DNA from: Paratinospora sagittata
Lineage: Eukaryota; Streptophyta; Magnoliopsida; Ranunculales; Menispermaceae
Reading direction: 5' to 3'
DNA: 64,000 bases
Assembly (NCBI GenBank): GCA_035771175.1
Contig: CM069605.1
Location: 19,856,288-19,920,287 of the forward strand
The notes under the pieces are model-generated. The model worked only from the letters and a program-made list of their open reading frames with translations. It was not told where the DNA came from and searched no databases. Both the position numbers and the translations under genes were made by a program. Positions 55,136 to 64,000 of the stretch are shown here, piece after piece (the stretch's first letter is position 1; each line of letters starts with the position of its first letter).

Positions 55136-56227
55136 TACCACTTGCTAGCCCAGTATTATAGTCCACGAGGGAGGTTAAATTGGACTTGACAGATTTTTAC
55201 GTTACCTTTTGGTTAATATAGTTGAACAAATATAGTGCACAATAGGTAAGAATCAAAATAAAAAAAATGTAGGAAAGATAAATGGACACAGAGATTTAGA
55301 GTGGTACGGTTCTGCTTGAACCTATGTCCATTACCTGATCACTGCGAACAAGATTTTGCAATACACTATTGGCTAGTCAACTTACGGGCGTGACTAAAAG
55401 TCGTATATAAAAGCCAGCACAAAGGCTTAGGTCAAAGCCTTACACTAACCAACATAAGGGCTTGGTTACAAAAGCCACACACGCTTACCTAAACAAGGGC
55501 TTGGTTAGAAAGCCATATTGTAGCCTTCACTAGGGCTTGCCTAGAAAGTCGCACTATAACCAACTTACGGGTGTGGTTACGAGCTATACAATAGTATGGT
55601 ATATTCTCGATTGACAAACACGTCAACGATACGTCAAGATTACGAATGACGATGAGAAGTGTTGTACAACACTCTCAACAATATTAAGCTTGCAATATTG
55701 AATGAATTGAGATTACTATTCCCACCACAATGATTTAAATGATGCAATGTGTTGAAATAATTTTTCTCAAATATGCAATCTAATCAAATATATATGATAT
55801 GAACACAAGAATTGAATGTGCACACATATCTAGATATTGATTCTAACAATGATATGTTTAAAGCACAAGAATCAATATTTAATGATGATTAAAACTTGAC
55901 GATTCTAAAAGTGTAAATGATTAAGATCAAGAATCAAACAAATCAAGTGTTGATTTATGAAATCGATTCAATATAGTATACCCGTAACACATGAATCGAT
56001 ACCACAAGATATTTATTAAACCACTAAACGAGATACTGTGATATGACGATCAAAAAGGGTTTCACAAACACTATTCAAAACAAAATCAATTTCCAAGATA
56101 AATGAAATTTTGGTCATTAAGCATAAGTGGAGTAAATTGGTTATCACCTAAGTCACATTCTATGGTGTTGACCATTTTGATCTTTCGCTCAAGGATGTTA
56201 AGCCTTAAATCATGCCATCCGCTCTGA
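55136..56227 (-). repeat. Array unit 5
   Basis: 1,092 bases; second copy of the unit-3 type after about 55360. Confidence 0.85.
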
Positions 56228-57320
56228 TACCACTTGCTAGCTTAGTATTGTAGTCCAAGATGGGGAGTAAATTGGACTTAGTAGATTTTTGGGTTACCGT
56301 TCGGTTAATATAGTTAAACAGATGTAGTGCACAATAAGGTATCAATCAAAAAAAATAAATATAGAAAAGATAAATTGAAATAGAGATTTAGAGTGGTACA
56401 GTTATCCTTGAACATATTTCCACTACCTAATCACTGCGATCAAGATTTTGCAATACGCTATTGGCTAGTCAACTTACGGGCGTGACTAGAAGTCGTATAC
56501 AAAAGCCAGCACAAAGGCTTGGCTCAAAGCCTTACACTAACTAACATATGGGCTTGGTTAGAAGGCCACACACGCTTAACTACACAAGAGCTTGGTTAGA
56601 AAGCCATATTCTAGCCTACAAAAAGGCTTACCTAGAAAGTCACACTATAACCAACTTACGGGTGTGGTTAGGAGCTATACAATAGTATGGTATATTCCCG
56701 ATTGACAAACATGTCAACGATACATCAAGATTACGGATGACGATGAGAAGTGTTCAACAACACTCTCAACAATATTAAGCTTACAATATTGAATGAATTA
56801 ACACTACTATTCCGACCACAATGATTTAAATGATGCAATGTGCTGAAATAATTTTTTCTCAAATATGCAATCCATTCAAATATATATGATATGAACTCAA
56901 GAATTGAATGTGCACACGTATCTAGATATTGATTCTAACAATGATATATTTAAGGCCCAAGAATCAATATATAATGATGATTAAAACTTGACGATTGTAA
57001 AAGTGTAAATGATTAAGATCAAGAATGAAAAAAACCAAGTGTTGATTTATGTAATCGATTCAATATAGTATAACTTTAACACATGAATCGATACAACAAG
57101 ATATTTATGAAACCACAAAACAAGGTACTATGATATGACGATCAAAAAGGGTTTCACAAACACTTTTCAAAATGAAATCAATTTTCAAGATATATGAAAT
57201 TTTGGTCATCAAGCATAAGTGGAGTAAATAGGCTATCACCTAAGTCACATTCTGTGGTGTTGATCATTTTGATCTTTGGCTCAAGGATGTTAAGCCTTAA
57301 ATCATGAGCATCCGCTCTGA
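56228..57320 (-). repeat. Array unit 6
   Basis: 1,093 bases; second copy of the unit-4 type. Confidence 0.85.
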
Positions 57321-58413
57321 TACCACTTGCTAGCCCAGTATTATAGTCCACGAGGGAGGGTAAATTGGACTTGACAGATTTTTACGTTACCTTTCGGTTA
57401 ATATAGTTGAACAAATATAGTGCACAATAGGTAAGAATCAAAATAAAAAAAATGTAGGAAAGATAAATGGACACAGAGATTTAGAGTGGTACGGTTCTGC
57501 TTGAACCTATGTCCATTACCTGATCACTGCGAACAAGATTTTGCAATACACTATTGGCTAGTCAACTTACGGGCGTGACTAGAAGCCGTATACAAAAGCC
57601 AGCACAAAGGCCTCGCTCAAACCCTTACACTAACCAACATATGGCCTTGGTTAGAAAGCCAAACACGCTTACCTACACAAGGGCTTGGTTAGAAAGCCAT
57701 ATTCTAGCCTGCACAAGGGCTTGCCTAGAAAGTCACACTATAACCAACTTACGGGTGTGGTTACAAGCTATACAATAGTATGGTATATTCCAGATTGACA
57801 AACACGTCAACGATACATCAAAATTATGAATGACGATGAGAAGTGTTGTACAACTGTCTCAACAATATTAAACTTACAATATTCAATGAATTTACAGTAC
57901 TATTCCAACCACAATGATTTAAATGATGCAATGTGCCGAAATATTTTTTTCTCAAATATGCAATCCATTCAAACATATATGATATGAACTCAAGAATTGA
58001 ATGTGCACACGTATCAAGATATTGATTCTAACAATGATATGTTTAAAGCACAAGAATCAATATATAATGATGATTAAAACTTGACGATTCTAAAAGTGTA
58101 AATGATTAAGATCAAGAATCAAACAAACCAAGTGTTGATTTATGTAATCGATTCAATATAGTATAACTTTAACACATGAACCAATACCACAAGATATTTA
58201 TGAAACCACTAAACAAAATACTGTGATATGACGATCAAAAAGGGTTTCACAAACACTTTTCAAAATGAAATCAATTTTCAAGATATATGAAATTTTGGTC
58301 ATCAAGCATAAGTGGAGTAAATAGATTATCACCTAAGTCACATTCTGTGCTGTTGAGCATTTTGATCTTTGGCTCAAGGATGTTAAGCCTTAAATCATGA
58401 GCATCCGCTCTGA
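57321..58413 (-). repeat. Array unit 7
   Basis: 1,093 bases. Its first ~210 bases match the start of unit 5, after which it diverges. Confidence 0.85.
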
Positions 58414-59507
58414 TACCACTTGCTAGCCCAGTATTATAGTCCACGAGGGAGGGTAAATTGGACTTGACAGATTTTTACGTTACCTTTCAGTTAATATAGT
58501 TGAACTGATATAATGCAGAATAAGGTAACAATCAAAATAAATAAAATATAGAAAAGATAAATGGACACTGAGATTTAGAGTGGTACAGTTCTCCTTGAAC
58601 ATATTTCCACTACCCAATCACTACGATCAAGATTTTGCAATACAGTATTGGCTAGTCAACTTACGGGCGTGACTACAAGTCGTATATAAAAGCCAGCACA
58701 AAGGCTTGGCTTAAAGCCTTACACTAACCAACATATGGCCTTGGTTAGAAAGCCACACAAGCTTACCTACACAAGGGCATGGTTAGAACGCTATATTCTA
58801 GCCTACACAAGGGCTTGCCTAGAAAGTCACACTATAACCAACTTACGGGTGTGGTTACGAGCAATACAATAGTATGGTATATTCTCGAATGGCAATCACG
58901 TCAACGATACATCAAGATTACGAATGACGATGAGAAGTTTTCTACAACACTCTCAACAATATTAAGCTTACAATATTGAATGAATTAACACTACTATTCC
59001 GACCACAATGATTTAAATGATGCAATGTGCTGAAATAATTTGTTCTAAAATATGCAATCCATTCAAATATATATGATATGAACTCAAGAATTGAATGTGC
59101 ACACGTATCTACATATTGATTCTAACAATGATATATTTAAAGCACAAGAATCAATATATAATGATGATTAAAACTTGACGATTCTAAAAGTGTAAATGAT
59201 TAAGATCAAGAATCAAACAAACCAAGTGTTGATTTATGTAATCGATTCAATATAGTATAACTTTACCACATGAATCGATACAACAAGATATTTACGAAAG
59301 CACTAAACAAGATACTATGATATGACGATCAAAAAGGGTTTCACAAACACGATTCAAAACAAAATCAATTTTCAAGATATATGAAATTTTGGTCATTAAG
59401 CATAATTGGAGTAAATAGGTTATCACCTAAGTCACATTCTATGGTGTTGACCATTTTGATCTTTGGCTCAAGGATGTTAAGCCTTAAATCATGAGCATCC
59501 GCTCGGA
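58414..59507 (-). repeat. Array unit 8
   Basis: 1,094 bases; typical unit. Confidence 0.85.
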
Positions 59508-60595
59508 TACCACTTGCTAGTCCAGTATTGTAGTCCAAGATGCAGGGTAAATTGGACTTAGCAGATTTTGGGTTACCATTCGGTTAATATAGTTAAATAG
59601 ATATAGTGCATAATAAGGTAACAATAAAAAAAAATAATAAAAAGATAAATTGACATAGAGATTTAGAATGGTACAGTTTTCCTCCAACATATTTCCACTA
59701 TATAATCACTGTGATCACGATTTTGCAATACACTATTGGCTAGTCAACTTACGGGCGTGACTAGAAGTCGTATACAAAAGCCAGCACAAAGGCTTGGCTC
59801 AAGGCCTTACACTAAAAAACGTATGGGCTTGGTTAGAAAGCCACACACGCTTACCTACGCAAGGGCTTGGTTAGAAAGCTATATTCTAGCCTATACAAGG
59901 GCTTACCTAGAAAGTCACACTATAACCAACTTACGGGTGTAGTTACGAGCTATACAATAGTATGGTATATTCCTGATTGACAAACACATCAAAGATACAT
60001 CAAGATTACAAACGACGATGAGAAGTGTTGTACAACAGTCTCAACAATATTAAGCATACAATATTCAATGAATTAACAGTACTAGTCCAACCACAATGAT
60101 TTAAATGATGCAGTGTGCCGAAATAATTTTTTCTCAAATATGCAATCCATTCAAACATATGTGATATGAACTCAAGAATTGAATGTGCACACGTATCTAC
60201 ATATTGATTCTAACAATGATATGTTTAAAGCACAAGAATCAATATATAATGATGATTAAAACTTGACGATTCTAAAAGTTTAAATGATTAAGATCAAGAA
60301 TAAAACAAACCAAGTGTTCATTTATGTAATCGATTCAACATAGTATAACTTTAGCACATGAATCGATACAACAAGATATTTATGAAACCACAAAATAAGA
60401 AACTATGATATGACGATCAAAAAGTGTTTCACAAACACTTTTTTAAACGAAATCAATTTTCAAGATATATGAAATTTTGGTCATCAAGCATAAGTGGAGT
60501 AAATAGGTTATCACCTAAGTCACATTCTGTGGTGTTGTGCATTTTGATCTTTGGCTCAAAGATGTTAAACCTTAAATCATGAGCATCCGCTCTGA
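59508..60595 (-). repeat. Array unit 9
   Basis: 1,088 bases; typical unit. Confidence 0.85.
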
Positions 60596-61694
60596 TACCA
60601 CTTGCTAGCCCAGTATTATAGTCCACGAGGGAGGGTAAATTGGACTTGACAGATTTTTACGTTACCTTTCGGTTAATATAGTTGAACAGATATAGTGCAC
60701 AATAGGTAAGAATCAAAATAAAAAAAATGTAGGAAAGATAAATGGACATAGAGATTTAGAGTGGCACAGTTCTCCTTGAACCTACGTCCATTACCTGATC
60801 ACTGCGAACAGGATTTCTCAATACAGTATTGGCTAGTCAACTTACGGGCGTGACTAGAAGCCGTAAACAAAAGCCAACACAAAGGCATGGCTCAAAGCCT
60901 TACACTAACCATCATAAGGACTTGGTTAAAAAGCCACACACGCTTACCAACACAAGGGCTTGGTTAGAAAGCCACACACGCTTACCTACACAAGGGCTTG
61001 GTTAGAAAGCCATATTCTAGCCTACACAAGGCCTTGCCTAGAAAGTAGCACTATAACCAACTTATGGGTGTGGTTACGAGCTATACAATAGCATGGTACG
61101 TTCCCGATTGACAAACACGTCAACAGTACATCAAGATTACGAATGACGATGAGAATTGTTCTACAACACTCTCAACAATATTAAGCTTACAATATTGAAT
61201 GAATTAACATTAGTATTCGAACCACAATGATTTAAATGATGCAATCCATTCAAATATATATGATATGAACTCAAGAATCGAATGTGAACACGTATCTTGA
61301 TATTGATTCCAACAATGATATGTTTAAAGCACAAGAATCAATATATAATGATGATTAAAACTTGACGATTCTAATAGTGTAAAATATTAAGATCAAGAAT
61401 TAAACAAACCAAATGTTGGTTTATGTAATCGATTCAATGTAGTATAACTTTAACACATGAATCGATACAACAAGATATTTATGAAACCACTCAACAAGAT
61501 ACTATGATATGAAGATCAAAAAGGGTTTCACAAATACTATTCAAAACGAAATCAATTTTCAAAATATATGAAATTTTGGTCATTGAGCATAAGTGGAGTA
61601 AATAGGTTATCACCTAAGTCACATTCTATGATGTTGACCATTTTAATCTTTGGCTCAAGGATGTTAAGCCTTAAATCTTGAGCATCCCCTCTGA
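60596..61694 (-). repeat. Array unit 10
   Basis: 1,099 bases: one extra ~39-base sub-repeat near 60940-60990 and a ~32-base loss near 61238. Confidence 0.85.
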
Positions 61695-62978
61695 TACCAC
61701 TTGTTAGCCCAGTATTGTAGTCCAAGATGTGGGGTAAATTGGACTTATCAGATTTTTGGGATACTGTTCGGTTAATATAGTTCAACAGATATAGTGCACA
61801 ATAAGGTAACAATCAAAATAAATAAAAATATAGAAAAGATAAATGGAGATAGAGATTTAGAGTGGTATAGTTCTCCTTGAACATATTTCCACTACCTAAT
61901 CACTGCGATCAAAATTTTGCAATACACTATTGGCTAGTCAACTTACGGGCGTGACTACAAGTCGTAACAAAAGCCAGCACAAAGGCTTGGCCCAAAGCCT
62001 TACACTAACCAACATATGGCCTTGGTTAGAAAGCCACACATGGTTACCTACACAAGGGCTTGGTTAGAAAGCCATATTCTAGCCTACACAACGGCTTGCC
62101 TAGAAAGTCACACTATAACCAACTTACGGGTGTGGTTAGGAGCTATACAATAGTATGGTATATTCCCGATTGACAAACACGCCAACGATACATCAAGATT
62201 ACGAATGATGATGAAAAGTGTTGTACAACATGCTTACCTACACAAGGGCTTGGTTAGAAAGCCATATTCTAGCCTACACAACGGCTTGCCTAGAAAGTCA
62301 CACTATAACCAACTTACGGGTGTGGTTAGGAGCTATACAATAGTATGGTATATTCCCGATTGACAAACACGCCAACGATACATCAAGATTACGAATGATG
62401 ATGAAAAGTGTTGTACAACACTCTCAACAATATTAAGCTTACAATATTGAATGAATTAACAATACTATTCCAACCACAATGATTTAAAGGATGCAATGTG
62501 CTGAAATAATTTTTTCTCAAATATGCAATCCATTCAAACATATAACATATGAACTCAAGAATTGAATGTGCACACATATCAAGATATTGATTCTAACAAT
62601 GATATGTTTAAAACACAAGAATCAATATATAATGATGATTAAAATTTGACGATTCTAAAAGTATAAATGATTAAGATCAAGAATCAAACAAACCAAGTGT
62701 TGATTTATGTAATCGATTCAATATAGTATAACTTTAACACATGAATCGAGACAACAAGATATTTATGAAACCACTAAACAAGATACGATGATATGACGAT
62801 CAAAAATGGTTTCGCAAACACTGCTCAAAACGAAATCAATTTTCAAGATATATGAAAGTTTGGTCATTAAGCATAAGTGGAGTAAATATGTTATCACCTA
62901 AGTCACATTCTATGGTGTTAACCATTTTGATATTTGGCTCAAGGATGTTCAGCCTTAAATCATGAGCATCCGCTCTGA
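61695..62978 (-). repeat. Array unit 11 with internal duplication
   Basis: 1,284 bases because 62042-62230 is repeated almost perfectly at 62231-62418. Confidence 0.88.
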
Positions 62979-63869
62979 TACCCCATTTGCTAGCCCTGTA
63001 TTATAGTCCAAAAGGGGGGGTAAATTTGACTTGGCTGATTTTTGCGTTACCTTTTGCTTAATATAGTTACACAGATATAGTGCACAATAGGTAACAATCA
63101 AAATAAAAAAAATCAATGAAAGATAAATGGACACAGAGATTTAGAGCGGTACAGTTCTGCTTGAACCTATGTCCACTACCTAATCACTGCGATCAAGATT
63201 TTGCAATACACTATTGGCTAGTCAACTTACGGGCGTGACTAGAAGTCGTATACAAAAGCCAGCACAAAGGCTTGGCTCAAAGCCTTACACTAACCAACGT
63301 TAGGGCTTGGCTAGAAAGCAACACACGCTTACCTACACAAGGGCTTGGTTAGAAAGCCATGTTTTAGCCTACACAAGGGCTTGCCTAGAAAATCACACTA
63401 TAACAAACTTACGGGTGTGGTTACGAGCTATACAATAGTATAGTATATTCCCAATTGACAAACACGTCAACTATACGTCTAGATTACGAATGACGATGAG
63501 AAGTGTTCTACAACACTCTCAACAATATTAAGCTTACAATATTGAATGAATTAACACTAATATTCCAACCACAATGATTTAAATGATGCAATGTGTTGAA
63601 ATAATTTTTCTCAAATATGCAAGCCATTCAAATATATACGATATGAACTCAAGAATCGAATGTGCACACGTATCTAGATATTGATTCTAACAATGATATG
63701 TTTGAAGCACAAAAATCGATATATAATGATGATTAAAACTTGACGATTCTAAAACTGTAATTGATTAAGATCATGAATCAAACAAACCAAGTGTTGATTT
63801 ATGAAATCGATTCAGTATAGTATAAATTCAACACCTGAGTCGATACCACAAGATATTTATGAAACCACT
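62979..63869 (-). repeat. Array unit 12, truncated
   Basis: 891 bases, cut within GAAACCACT by the LTR starting at 63870. Confidence 0.88.
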
Positions 63870-64000
63870 TGTGACGCCCCGAAAATTATTTCATCTAGCC
63901 CATATCCCAATTTCATTTTGCCCAAACTCTATGTGTTGCCTTGATATGTTTGGTGTTTGTTTAATTGTTGTTTAATGTTTGTATATTTTGTGCTTGATAA
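63870..64000 (+). mobile_element. Start of a family-B LTR in plus orientation, runs off the window
   Basis: TGTGACGCCCCGAAAATT followed by TTTCATCTAGCCCA and AAACTCTATGTGTTGCC matches the minus-strand start of the LTR at 43262-46220. It is therefore the start of a B-family LTR in the opposite orientation to E, inserted within array unit 12 (candidate TSD CCACT, 63865-63869). Confidence 0.88.

Larger units (their letters stand above)
50776..63869 (-). repeat. Tandem array of ~1.09-kb LTR/PBS units
   Basis: Eleven spacings of the anchor TACCACTTGCTAG: 1092, 1094, 1091, 1088, 1092, 1093, 1093, 1094, 1088, 1099 and 1284 bases, plus a final 891-base partial unit. On the minus strand each unit ends like a copia LTR (CCAATTTACCCCC, CTTGGACTATAATACTGGGC, TAGCA) and then carries AGTGGTATCAGAGCGGATG, a perfect iMet primer site in most units. 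Each unit also has a row of short sub-repeats with the dyad GGCTT...AAGCC. No protein-coding content. Confidence 0.93.

Noticed and set aside
51005..57778. 74-codon plus-strand frames (MASQLTGVTRSRIQKPAQR...) in several array units
   Set aside because: They are translations of the GGCTTGGTTAGAAAGCC sub-repeats, broken in other units, with no start context or domain; they lie antisense to the LTR.
50776..63869. CRISPR-like or bacterial origin for the regular array
   Set aside because: Units are ~1.09 kb without short identical repeats and unique spacers, and the context is plant retrotransposons.

Overview
The window is flowering-plant nuclear DNA, probably from an AT-rich eudicot genome and a pericentromeric or otherwise repeat-dominated region. 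Every recognisable protein-coding stretch belongs to a Ty1/copia or Ty3/gypsy LTR retrotransposon and every one is broken. I found no host gene, tRNA gene, rRNA gene or CRISPR array. The species cannot be named from the sequence.

Layout, left to right. A degenerate Tnt1/Tork-like copia element (477-5594) lies between two ~345-bp direct copies of its target. Then come a Sirevirus-like gag-protease relic on the minus strand (6536-7442), a 5'-truncated gypsy 3' end on the minus strand (LTR 7447-8970), and LTR-like non-coding DNA (9421-12205). A large Tekay/Del-type gypsy element, here called A, runs from 12206 to 33239 on the plus strand. It has been split by later insertions: a Sirevirus-like element (12586-19600, TSD GTTAA) that itself holds a 1,072-bp foldback element (14648-15719, TSD CATTA); a solo gypsy LTR (20478-21889, TSD ATAAT); and a 2.8-kb solo LTR of family B (25116-27954) inside pol.

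From 34199 to 42816 lies a minus-strand gypsy pol relic (D). It is split by a complete non-autonomous LTR element (34589-41334, TSD TTGGA) with a tRNA-Asp-type primer site and one gag-like reading frame but no pol. The 3' LTR of that element carries a second foldback element (39397-39852, TSD TTTAG). D is cut at 42817 by a family-B LTR fragment, followed by gypsy element E on the minus strand (3' LTR 43262-46220, pol and gag 46264-50776). E is the best preserved pol in the window. To the right of E's gag the expected B-type 5' LTR is absent. Instead a tandem array of about twelve ~1.09-kb units (50776-63869) begins exactly at E's primer binding site. Each unit carries a copia-like LTR end plus a tRNA-iMet primer site. 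The array is cut at 63870 by a family-B LTR in plus orientation that runs off the window.

The most unusual structures are: (1) the foldback family, which combines near-perfect inverted arms, TG...CA ends, 5-bp target duplications and inverted tRNA-like (SINE-like) modules; (2) the LTR/PBS megasatellite fused to a gypsy gag at the shared primer site; and (3) the copia insertion with a ~345-bp flanking duplication and a truncated 5' LTR, consistent with one-ended integration and microhomology repair. Many premature stop codons are of the kinds cytosine deamination makes (CAA, CAG, CGA or TGG to a stop), as expected in heavily methylated plant heterochromatin.
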